Shown here piece after piece: positions 48,844 through 55,930 of a stretch of 64,000 bases of DNA; the stretch's first letter is position 1, and every line of letters starts with the position of its first letter. This DNA comes from Sphingopyxis panaciterrulae (GTDB lineage Bacteria; Pseudomonadota; Alphaproteobacteria; Sphingomonadales; Sphingomonadaceae). Location: positions 744,001-808,000 of the forward strand of contig NZ_JACIJH010000001.1 in the NCBI RefSeq assembly GCF_014199295.1, written 5' to 3'. The translations under genes were made by a program, and so were the position numbers. The notes beneath the pieces are model-generated. The model was not told the origin of the DNA. It did not search any database and was given only the letters and a program-made list of their open reading frames with translations.

Positions 48844-49388
48844 TGAACGGGACCATGGTGCCGGGCGATACCCCGGTGAGCCTGAACGAAGCGCGTGGCT
48901 GGCTGCGGATGGAGGCGACGGTCGACGATGCGGTGATCGCCGGGCTGATCCGCGCCGCGACCAATGTCTGCGAGGCCTTCATCGGCCGGTGGTTGATCGT
49001 CCGCGCGGCGGAAGAGGAGGTGGTGCTGCGCGCCGGGGTCGCGCGGCTGGGCATCCGGCCGGTGGTCGGGATCGATGCGGTGACGCTGTTGACCGCGACC
49101 GGCGGCGAGACCGCGCTGGACGCGAGCGATTACCGGCTGTCGGTCGGGGAGGACGGCACGGCGCGGCTGGCGCCGGCGGCGGCGGGGATCGCGGGGCGCC
49201 TGCGCGTCCGCTATCGCGCCGGGCTGGCGGCCGAATCCAATGCCATTCCCGAGGCGATCCGCCAGGGCATCGTGCGGCTGGTCCAGCATCTGCACGAGGC
49301 GCGCGACGGCGCGGGGGCCGCGCCGCCGGCGGCGGTCGCTGCGCTGTGGCAGCCGTGGCGACGGGTCGGGCTGGGAGGCGCGGCATGA
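48840..49388 (+). CDS. GTA head-tail connector (g6-like)
   Basis: A 182-residue adaptor of the phage gp6/gp15-like connector type that binds under the portal. Segments SLNEARGWLRMEATVDDAVI, LIRAATNVCEAFIGRWL and IPEAIRQGIVRLVQHLHEAR are family-typical. ATG overlaps the previous stop and the next gene overlaps its stop (ATGA). The connector is normally followed by a closure/stopper gene (g7), which is not present. Confidence 0.87.
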   Translation: MMNGTMVPGDTPVSLNEARGWLRMEATVDDAVIAGLIRAATNVCEAFIGRWLIVRAAEEEVVLRAGVARLGIRPVVGIDAVTLLTATGGETALDASDYRLSVGEDGTARLAPAAAGIAGRLRVRYRAGLAAESNAIPEAIRQGIVRLVQHLHEARDGAGAAPPAAVAALWQPWRRVGLGGAA

Positions 49389-49777
49389 CGAGCGCCGAGC
49401 AGGCGGTGCGCGTGCGGACGCTGGCGCTGCTCGCCGCCGACAGGGCGCTGGCCGGATTGGTGCATGGCGTGTTCGACGGCACGCCGCCGCGCGCGAGCCC
49501 GCCCTATGTCGCGATCGGGTCGGTCGAGGGACGCGACTGGGGCACCAAGGATCGGGCGGGGCGCGAGGTGCGGCTGAGCCTGCGGCTGGTCGGGACCGAC
49601 CCCGCGGGGCCGGGCGAGGCGGCGGTGCGGATCGAAGCCGTCGCGGCGATGCTGCGGGGAACGGTCGACGGCTGGGAGATCGTCGGGGCGCGGGTGATGC
49701 GGAGCCGTCACGGCTTTCGGCGCGAGGGCGGCTGGCGGCACGAGACGATATTGCGCTGCCGGTGTCTGGCGGGGTGA
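49385..49777 (+). CDS. Tail terminator / DUF3168 protein (g8-like)
   Basis: A 130-residue DUF3168 protein that caps the tail at the head junction. Segments AVRVRTLALLAADRALAGLV, PPYVAIGSVEGRDWGTKDRAG and WEIVGARVMRSRHGFRREGG fit the family. ATG 49385 overlaps the g6 stop. The long frame from 48989 is the shadow of g6. A 615-bp repeat-rich gap follows. Confidence 0.88.
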   Translation: MTSAEQAVRVRTLALLAADRALAGLVHGVFDGTPPRASPPYVAIGSVEGRDWGTKDRAGREVRLSLRLVGTDPAGPGEAAVRIEAVAAMLRGTVDGWEIVGARVMRSRHGFRREGGWRHETILRCRCLAG

Positions 49778-50392
49778 TGGGGTTTCGGGGCGAGGGTTGG
49801 GAGAGGGCGCGTCCGGCAGGCCCCCCTCTCCAGCTTCGGCTAGGCAGCAAGCTGCCAAGCCTCCCTATCCTTTCCCCTGAAGGGGAGAGGGATCACGCCC
49901 AGCCATCCGCCCCGCTCTCGGCACGAACGGGATGGACGCGACGAAATGGCGGGAAGGGGGTGGGGAGCGGACAACCCCCACCTTCGTCATCCCGGACTTG
50001 ATCCGGGATCCCGCTTCTTGAGCACCGACTGGCTTTGATTTTCAGCGGGACCCCGGATCAAGTCGGCGCTTATCGCTTTCGCATCCGTCATCCCGTCATT
50101 GCGAGCGGAGCGAAGCAATCCAGAGCGGTTTGCGCGCACTCTGGATTGCTTCGCTCCGCTCGCAATGACGAAGTAAGGAGGCTTACGGATGCCAAGGGTA
50201 TAATTGCCGATCAAGTCCGGGGTGACGATGACTGGATGGCCGCAACCGGTCGAAGCCGGACGGCCCGTTTTCCATCGGGTTACAGCGAATATCGGTCAAT
50301 CGAATTTGTCCAGGCCGCCTGGCGGGCAAGCTCGCAAGCCTGTTTATCTCTCCCCTGAAGGGGAGAGAGCGTGAACCCGGACCGGCGCCGGC
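49778..50392. other. Repeat-filled gap inside the GTA cluster
   Basis: No gene is found. In order it holds a two-part repeat (GGCAG-CAAG-CTGCC near 49841-49854, hairpin CCCCTGAAGGGG near 49875-49892), a TCCCGGACTTGATCCGGGA REP near 49989-50008, the MITE-like copy B inside a second such REP, and another two-part repeat near 50330-50372. Confidence 0.8.
50064..50208. mobile_element. MITE-like element, copy B (145 bp), inserted in a REP
   Basis: This is identical in length to copy A and differs at one base that I can see (CCGTCATCC for CCGTAATCC). It is flanked by the 8-bp direct repeat GATCAAGT at 50056-50063 and 50209-50216. Excising it rebuilds the REP CCCCGGATCAAGTCCGGGG. The near-identity of A and B suggests recent movement. 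Confidence 0.8.
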
Positions 50393-50728
50393 TCACTCGG
50401 CGGGCAGGGTACCCGATTCGCTGTAGTCGACGAATTTCTCGATGAAGTTCGCGTGATAATCCTCGACCTGCATGTCGGCGTCCTCGGTGGCGTCGGCATC
50501 CGAGTCGCCGCCCGATTTGTCGAGCACGATCACGGCCTTGCGAAAGGCCTCGCGCTCGGCCTGGCAGACCGTCTTGATCGCGGCCTCGTAATCCGCGGCG
50601 GTCTTTTTCGCTTCGAGCGACTTTTTGAGATCGGCGCGGAGGCATTTGGCGAAAGCTTCGCGCGTGTCGGCGGCCGTGGCCATTGGCGACGGCGCTGCGG
50701 CAGCCAAGAGCAAGCTGGCGATGAGCAT
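50393..50728 (-). CDS. Small secreted protein on the opposite strand (moron-like)
   Basis: A 111-residue exported protein (signal peptide MLIASLLLAAAAPSPMATAAD) with a charged helical mature part (FAKCLRADLKKSLEAKKTA, two Cys) and an acidic end. It reads against all other GTA genes, and GGGGAG precedes ATG 50728, so it has its own expression unit. Its 5' side lies 47 bp from the major tail protein start. No homologue is recognised. It looks like a cargo (moron) gene. Confidence 0.7.
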   Translation of the reverse strand: MLIASLLLAAAAPSPMATAADTREAFAKCLRADLKKSLEAKKTAADYEAAIKTVCQAEREAFRKAVIVLDKSGGDSDADATEDADMQVEDYHANFIEKFVDYSESGTLPAE

Positions 50729-50775
50729 CCTGCGACTCCCCGTTTGCAGATGATTTTGCGCAAGGAGAATAGACC

Positions 50776-51183
50776 ATGGCAATCGAAAATGGGAGCGCTT
50801 TTCTGCTCAAGATCGGCGATGGCGCCGCGCCGCCCGCCTATCGCACCGTCGCCGGGCTGCGCACGACGATGGTGTCGGTGAACGGCGAGGCGGTGAACGT
50901 CACGACCAAGGAGTCGGGCGGCTGGCGCGAACTGCTGTCGGGCGCCGGCGTGCGGTCGGTGTCGGTGAACGCGGCGGGAATCTTCACCGGGTCCGATGCC
51001 GAGGTGCAGGTGCGCGGCCATGCGCTGGCGGGGACGATCGACGATTACCGGCTGAGCTTCGAGAGCGGCGAGCGGATGGAAGGGCGCTTTCTGGTGACGC
51101 GCCTCGATTACAGCGGCGATTACAACGGCGAGCGCCAATATGTGCTGAGCCTGGAATCGAGCGGGCCGGTGGTGAGCCTGTGA
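50776..51183 (+). CDS. GTA major tail protein (g9-like)
   Basis: A 135-residue TP901-1-type major tail protein that stacks to form the tail tube: MAIENGSAFLLKIGDG, VAGLRTTMVSVNGEAVNVTTKESGGWRE-like region, IDDYRLSFESGERMEGRFLV. CAAGGAG lies before ATG 50776. It overlaps g10 by 4 bp (GTGA). A promoter for the tail genes may lie in the 47 bp shared with the antisense cargo gene. Confidence 0.92.
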   Translation: MAIENGSAFLLKIGDGAAPPAYRTVAGLRTTMVSVNGEAVNVTTKESGGWRELLSGAGVRSVSVNAAGIFTGSDAEVQVRGHALAGTIDDYRLSFESGERMEGRFLVTRLDYSGDYNGERQYVLSLESSGPVVSL

Positions 51184-51494
51184 GCGCGGCGGCGAATCCG
51201 CTGCGCGGCGAGGCGGAATTGCGGATCGGCGGGCGGGCGCATGTGCTGCGGCCGAGCTTTGCCGCGCTGGTCGCGGCGGAGGCGGAACTGGGGCCGTTGT
51301 TCGCGCTGGTCGAGCGCGCGGCCGATGGCGGGCTGACGCTGAGCGAGCTGGCGGCGCTGTTCTGGCATTGCCTGGCCGAGCGGCCCGAGGCGCTGACGCG
51401 CGAGGCGGTCGGCGAAGCGGTGGTGGCCGGGGGGCTGGCGGCGGTGACGCCGGCGCTGCGGGTGCTGCTGGGGCAGATATTGCAGGGGCGGTGA
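51180..51494 (+). CDS. GTA tail assembly chaperone (g10-like)
   Basis: A 104-residue protein of the GTA gp10 / tail-assembly-chaperone type, starting at GTG 51180 over the previous stop. Segments RGEAELRIGGRAHVLRPSFA, ALVAAEAELGPLFALVERAA and LTLSELAALFWHCLAE match the family. It should help load the tape measure protein. Confidence 0.85.
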   Translation: MSAAANPLRGEAELRIGGRAHVLRPSFAALVAAEAELGPLFALVERAADGGLTLSELAALFWHCLAERPEALTREAVGEAVVAGGLAAVTPALRVLLGQILQGR

Positions 51495-51760
51495 TGAAGG
51501 AGATGCGGATTGCCCACCCCGCTGCGACTAGCGAGCAAGCTCGCAAGTCTCGCTGCCCCTCCCCTGAAGGGGAGGGGGGAATAGGGGCTGTCGCGCTGCG
51601 GCTGGTGGGGGTGATGGCGCGGGTCGCGGGGTGGCGGCCGGGTGAGGTCTGGGCCGCGACGCCCGCCGATATCGCGGCGGTGCTGGCGCCCGAGGCGGAG
51701 GCGGGCGGAATCGACCGCGGCGGCCTGACCGCGATGATGGAGCGATGTCCCGATGGATGA
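51491..51760 (+). CDS. Second tail assembly chaperone (g10.1-like) with REP-derived N-terminus
   Basis: An 89-codon gene from GTG 51491 (or ATG 51494, also in frame). The C-terminal 58 residues (ALRLVGVMARVAGWRPGEVW, ATPADIAAVL, IDRGGLTAMMERCPDG) match the DUF2376 chaperone family, which usually is just this long. The N-terminal 27 residues (HPAATSEQARKSRCPSPEGE) are the translation of a two-part repeat at 51524-51580. The repeat has thus been absorbed between start codon and functional domain. It overlaps the tape measure gene by 8 bp. Confidence 0.8.
   Translation: MMKEMRIAHPAATSEQARKSRCPSPEGEGGIGAVALRLVGVMARVAGWRPGEVWAATPADIAAVLAPEAEAGGIDRGGLTAMMERCPDG
51524..51580. repeat. Two-hairpin repeat inside g10.1
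   Basis: GCGAG-CAAG-CTCGC at about 51533-51546 is followed by CCCCTCCCCTGAAGGGGAGG near 51557-51578. The unit is read through in frame without a stop codon, although the same repeat in other places carries TAG in one frame. Confidence 0.82.
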
Positions 51761-52298
51761 GGTGGATGAGATGGTCGTCGCGGTGCGCGCCGACACCGAC
51801 GGCTTTCGCCGCGATATCGCCGCGATGCGCGACGAATTGGCGGGGCCGCTGGTATCGGCGGCCGACGCCGCGGGGCGCGGGATCGAACGGGCGCTGTCGC
51901 GCGCGGTGCTGAGCGGCAAGCTGGGGTTCGAGGATCTGAAGCGGCTGGCGCTGTCGGTGATGAACGAGATCGCGCGTTCGGCGATTTCGGGCGGGCTGGG
52001 CGCGCTGGTCGGCGGGGGCGGGCTGGGCGCGGCACTGTCGCTGCTCGGCGCGCCGGGGCGGGCGACGGGCGGGCCGGTGAGCGCCGGGCGCGCCTATCGC
52101 GTCGGCGAAAACGGCCCCGAGCTGTTCGTGCCGGCGGCGAGCGGGCGGATCGAGACCGCGGGGGCCGGCGGCGCGCGCAACATCGCGATCACGGTGAATG
52201 TACAGGGCGGCGCGGCGAGCGAGCCGCAGCGGCTGGCGCAGACGGGGCGGCAACTGGCGCGCGCGGTGCGGCGGGCGGTGGCCGAGGGGACGGACTGA
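51753..52298 (+). CDS. Short tail tape measure protein (g11-like)
   Basis: A 181-residue tape measure: DEMVVAVRADTDGFRRDIAA, a helix-rich centre and a Gly-rich hydrophobic segment (SGGLGALVGGGGLGAALSLL) followed by the tail signature GRAYRVGENGPELFVPAASG. Its length predicts a short tail, as in RcGTA. It starts at ATG 51753 within the end of g10.1 and its stop shares a base with the gp12 start. Confidence 0.9.
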   Translation: MDEVDEMVVAVRADTDGFRRDIAAMRDELAGPLVSAADAAGRGIERALSRAVLSGKLGFEDLKRLALSVMNEIARSAISGGLGALVGGGGLGAALSLLGAPGRATGGPVSAGRAYRVGENGPELFVPAASGRIETAGAGGARNIAITVNVQGGAASEPQRLAQTGRQLARAVRRAVAEGTD

Positions 52299-54628
52299 TG
52301 GGCTGGGCGCTGGTGGCGGCCGAACCGCATCACAGGAAGGGCTGGGTCAAGCGCTTCGACCCGCGGTTCTGGACCGTCGATTTCGCGCGGCCGATGATGG
52401 CGAGCGTGGTGGCGACGGCGCCCGATGCGCTGCGCGTCGAGGCGGTGTTCCATAACAGGCAGGACCTGGCAGGGCTGATCTGGGAGGCCGAGGATCGCTG
52501 GGATCATCCGCTGCTCGCCTATGAGACCGGCCGCGATTTCCGGCATACGCAGTTGCGGTTCCGATGGCGGTCGGACGGGGTGAAGCCGCTCGACGCGCTG
52601 CACGGGCCGACGCTGACCATCGAGGGGCGCGATGCGGGCGGCGCGCCGCGCGCCTGGTATGTGCGGCTGTGGAACTATGCCGTGGGGGCGGCCGAGGATG
52701 CGGTCGTTACCCTCGATTTCGATGCGCTCGACGGCGGCTTCCTGCTGCCGGGCGAGGCGGACCCGGTGTGGGCGGGCGATATCGACCGGATGTTCGTGTC
52801 GCTGGTCGCGCCCGATTACGACCTGAGCGAGGGCGTGCTGGCGGCGCCGGCCGAGGGGTGGGCCGAGATGCGCGACATCGCCTGCACCGGTTCGGGGTCG
52901 GTGCTGGCGATCGGCGACGCGGTGCTGCCCGAGCATGGGCTGGGAATCGCGAACGGCTATGACGATTGCTACCACCTGACCCCGGCGCGGGTGGTGCGGC
53001 AGGTCGTCGGGCTCGGCTATCGCGGCGATGTCGTTCATTATGTCGGGATGAGCCATTTCATGCGGCTGACGGCGGCGGGCGGCGGCTTTGCGGTCAACGC
53101 GGCGGGCGGGGTTCTCAACGCGCCGGCGGCGGCGTGGCACGCGGCGCTGGCCGGGGAATGCAAGGCGGCGGGGCTGGGGCTGATCTGGTCGCTGTCCTAT
53201 GAACTGTTCGATGCCTATTGCCCCGCGGACTGGAAGCAGCGCGATGCGGCGGGCGCGCCGGCGCTGACCGGATGGGTGCCGCCCTCGACCCTGCTGTCGC
53301 CGGCGAATGCGGCGGCGATGGCGTGGTTGCAGGCGGCGGCGCGTGCCTTCGTGGGAATCGCGGTCGCGGCGGAGCTGGCGGTCAGGTTCCAGGTCGGCGA
53401 GCCTTGGTGGTGGGTGGCCGAGGACGCGCGCATCTGTGCCTATGACGATGCGACGACGACGGCGCTGGGGGCGGCGAGCGTGGCGATTGCCGATGTGCGC
53501 GGCCCCCTCGACGCGGGGCAGCGGGCGATGCTCGATGCGCTGGGCGGGCTGCTGGCGGCATCGACCGCGGCGCTGGTCGCGGCGGCGCGCGATGCGGCGG
53601 GGGAGGCGGGGCTGGTCAGCTATCTGCTCGTCTTCCTGCCGAGCGTGCTCGACCCGGCGGCGCCCGAACTGCGGCGCGCCAATGTGCCATTGGGCTGGGC
53701 GGCGCCGGCGTTCGATGTGCTGCAGCTCGAGGATTATGACTGGGTGACCGGCGGGCGCGGGGCCGAGACCGCGGGCGCGCGCGCGGCGATGATCGCCCGG
53801 CTCGGCTATCCGCCGGGGGACCAGCATTATTTCGCGGGGTTCGTGCTGAAAGGCGAGGATCGGGCGCTGTGGGCGCCGATCGCCGAGGCCGCCGCGGCGG
53901 CGCGGCGGGCGGGGGTGGCGCGGACGTTCGTCTGGGCGCTGCCGCAGGTCGCGCGCGACGGGTTAACGGCCTTCGATGGCGAGGATGAGGAGGCGGATGT
54001 GCAGGCATATGATGCGGTGGACTTTCCGCTCGCGATCGGACGCGAGGCGCTGGTCGTCACCGAATTCTCGACCCAGATCGTCAGCTCGCCTTCTGGCCAC
54101 GAGCAGCGCGCGAGCGAATGGGCCGAGGCGCGGATGCGCTACGACGCGGGGCCGGGGCTGCGCTCCGAGGCGGATGTGCGGGCACTGACGGATTTCTTCC
54201 GCGCCCGCCGCGGAGCGGCGCGGGCGTTCCGCTTTCGCGATCCGTTCGACCAGAGTTCGGCCGTCGACGGCGGGGCGCCGGGGCCGACCGACCAGCGGCT
54301 CGGCTTCGGCGACGGCAGCCGGCGGCAGTTCGCGCTGGTCAAGCTGTATGGCGCAGGCGAGGCGGTGCAGGAACGCCGCATCCGGCTGCCGGTCGCGGGC
54401 AGCGTGCGGGTGGCGGTCGACGGGGTCGAGACGGCGGCCTTTTCGCTGACGGACGCGGGCGAGCTGCTGCTCGACGCGGCGCCGGCGGTGGGGGCGGAGG
54501 TGCGCGCGGGCTTTCAGTTCGACGTGCCGGTGCGCTTTGCCGAGGATCGGCTGGAGGCGAGCCGCGCGACCTTTCTGGCGGGCGAACTGGCGAGCGTGCC
54601 GCTGGTCGAGGTGCGGGCGCCATGGTGA
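52298..54628 (+). CDS. Giant gp12: TIM-barrel-like region fused to DUF2460 tail domain
   Basis: A 776-residue protein. The C-terminal 200 residues, from about residue 573 (AVDFPLAIGREALVVTEFST, MRYDAGPGLRSEADVRALTD, RGAARAFRFRDPFD), are the DUF2460 domain that alone makes up RcGTA gp12 (about 200 residues). Before it, residues 1-190 are beta-rich and residues about 200-560 look like a TIM barrel of glycoside-hydrolase type (GYRGDVVHYVGMSHF; GLGLIWSLSYELF; VRFQVGEPWWWV). Such fused forms resemble non-contractile tail-sheath or distal-tail proteins of some phages. No catalytic pair can be assigned with confidence. Translation is coupled at both ends. Confidence 0.8.
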   Translation: MGWALVAAEPHHRKGWVKRFDPRFWTVDFARPMMASVVATAPDALRVEAVFHNRQDLAGLIWEAEDRWDHPLLAYETGRDFRHTQLRFRWRSDGVKPLDALHGPTLTIEGRDAGGAPRAWYVRLWNYAVGAAEDAVVTLDFDALDGGFLLPGEADPVWAGDIDRMFVSLVAPDYDLSEGVLAAPAEGWAEMRDIACTGSGSVLAIGDAVLPEHGLGIANGYDDCYHLTPARVVRQVVGLGYRGDVVHYVGMSHFMRLTAAGGGFAVNAAGGVLNAPAAAWHAALAGECKAAGLGLIWSLSYELFDAYCPADWKQRDAAGAPALTGWVPPSTLLSPANAAAMAWLQAAARAFVGIAVAAELAVRFQVGEPWWWVAEDARICAYDDATTTALGAASVAIADVRGPLDAGQRAMLDALGGLLAASTAALVAAARDAAGEAGLVSYLLVFLPSVLDPAAPELRRANVPLGWAAPAFDVLQLEDYDWVTGGRGAETAGARAAMIARLGYPPGDQHYFAGFVLKGEDRALWAPIAEAAAAARRAGVARTFVWALPQVARDGLTAFDGEDEEADVQAYDAVDFPLAIGREALVVTEFSTQIVSSPSGHEQRASEWAEARMRYDAGPGLRSEADVRALTDFFRARRGAARAFRFRDPFDQSSAVDGGAPGPTDQRLGFGDGSRRQFALVKLYGAGEAVQERRIRLPVAGSVRVAVDGVETAAFSLTDAGELLLDAAPAVGAEVRAGFQFDVPVRFAEDRLEASRATFLAGELASVPLVEVRAPW

Positions 54629-55449
54629 TGGACGCTGCGCCCGACTGGCTGCGCGAGGAGCTGGTGACGCTCGCCTGGTGCTGGCGGCTGTCGCGGCGCG
54701 ACGGGGTGGTCGTCGGGCTGACCTCGCACGACCGCGACCTGACGGTCGGCGGCATATATTATCGCGCGGCGCCGGGGATGAAGCCGTCGGCGGTCGAAAC
54801 GAGCGACGCGATCGAGACCGGAACGCTCGACCTGGAGGGTGCGATCGCGAGCGACGCGATCGCGGCGCGCGACCTCGACGCGGGGCGTTGGGACGGGGCG
54901 GCGCTGGCGCTGTTCGTGACCGACTGGAGCGCGCCCGAAGCGGCGCCGGTGACCGTGGCGCGCGGGACGCTGGGCGCGGTCGAGCGGCGCGGCGCGGCCT
55001 TTGCGGCGGAATTGCAGGGCGTGGTGCGGGCGCTCGACGGGCCGGTGTGCCCGGCAACCTCGCCTTCGTGCCGCGCGGCGCTCGGCGACCGGGGGTGCCG
55101 GGTCGACCTGGCGCCGCGCACGCATATACGGCGCGTCGTCGCGGTCGACGGGCGCGCGGTGACGCTCGACAGCGCGGCGCCCGCGGGCGCGATGACGTTC
55201 GGCGAGTTGATGTGGATGGAAGGCCCCGCTTGCGGGCTGGCGAGCCCCGTGATCGGCGAGGCGGGGGCCGTGCTGGCGCTGGCCGAGGTGCCGCCCTTCG
55301 ATGTCGGAGCGCCGGTGCGGGTACGACTGGTCGAAGGGTGCGACAAGCAGCTTGCGACGTGCCGGGCGCGGTTCGGCAATGCCGTCAATTTTCGCGGCGA
55401 GGCGCAGCTTCCCGGCAACGACCTGCTGACGCGCTATCCCGGTGGATGA
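54622..55449 (+). CDS. GTA baseplate protein gp13-like (DUF2163)
   Basis: A 275-residue DUF2163 / phage BR0599-type protein. N-terminal WLREELVTLAWCWRLSRRDG and GLTSHDRDLTVGGIYYRAAPG, a central cysteine-bearing segment (CPATSPSCRAALGDRGCRVD) and the C-terminal GCDKQLATCRARFGNAVNFR-GE, which in RcGTA gp13 binds an iron-sulfur cluster by structure (family knowledge). ATG 54622 overlaps the gp12 stop by 7 bp; ATG 54628 is an alternative. Confidence 0.92.
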   Translation: MVMDAAPDWLREELVTLAWCWRLSRRDGVVVGLTSHDRDLTVGGIYYRAAPGMKPSAVETSDAIETGTLDLEGAIASDAIAARDLDAGRWDGAALALFVTDWSAPEAAPVTVARGTLGAVERRGAAFAAELQGVVRALDGPVCPATSPSCRAALGDRGCRVDLAPRTHIRRVVAVDGRAVTLDSAAPAGAMTFGELMWMEGPACGLASPVIGEAGAVLALAEVPPFDVGAPVRVRLVEGCDKQLATCRARFGNAVNFRGEAQLPGNDLLTRYPGG

Positions 55450-55858
55450 GCCGGGCGTGCGGGCCTTTGCGGCGGCGCGGGCGATGGTCGGGGTGCGATT
55501 TCGGCGGCAGGGATGCGATCCGGCGACCGGGCTCGACTGCGTGGGGCTGGTGTGGGCGGCCTATGCCGCGGCGGGGCGGAGGCTGGTGCGGCCGGCCGAT
55601 TATCCGCTGCGTGGGTGGGCACGCGAGCGGGTCGAGGCGGCACTGGTCGCGGCGAGCTTTGCGCCGGCGGGGGACGCGCGAAGCGGCGATGTCGGGCTGA
55701 TCGCGCTGGCGGCGGGGCAGTTTCATCTGGGGGTGATCGGGGCGGAGAGCTTCGTTCACGCCCATGCCGGGCTGCGGCGGGTGGTCGAGACGCCGCTGGG
55801 CGCTTTGGGTGACGTGGTGCGGTGGCGGCTCAGGGCAGGCCCACCCTGCTGCGACTAG
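55442..55858 (+). CDS. GTA cell-wall peptidase gp14-like (NlpC/P60)
   Basis: A 138-residue NlpC/P60 peptidase that opens peptidoglycan during DNA delivery. The catalytic Cys is in TGLDCVGLVWAAY and the His in AAGQFHLGVIG; FVHAHAGLRRVVE follows. It starts at GTG 55442, overlapping gp13 by 8 bp. The last residues (AGPPCCD) and stop codon come from a two-part repeat at 55845-55905, so the native C-terminus has been replaced. Confidence 0.92.
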   Translation: MDEPGVRAFAAARAMVGVRFRRQGCDPATGLDCVGLVWAAYAAAGRRLVRPADYPLRGWARERVEAALVAASFAPAGDARSGDVGLIALAAGQFHLGVIGAESFVHAHAGLRRVVETPLGALGDVVRWRLRAGPPCCD

Positions 55859-55905
55859 GCAGCAAGCTGCCAAGTCTCGCTGCCCCTCCCGCAGGCGGGA
55901 GGGGA
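55845..55905. repeat. Two-hairpin repeat between gp14 and gp15
   Basis: GGCAG-CAAG-CTGCC at about 55858-55871 is followed by CCCCTCCCGCAGGCGGGAGG near 55883-55904. Here the first stem reads GGCAG/CTGCC instead of GCGAG/CTCGC, both sides changed together, and the second loop differs (GCAGGC), again with matching arms. The gp14 stop codon TAG is inside the repeat. Confidence 0.82.
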
Positions 55906-55930
55906 AATTCGGGTGATCGGGAGGGGTGCG

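Noticed and set aside
43038-55905. CRISPR array from the recurring hairpins
   Set aside because: Copies are kilobases apart, not regularly spaced, and vary in stems.
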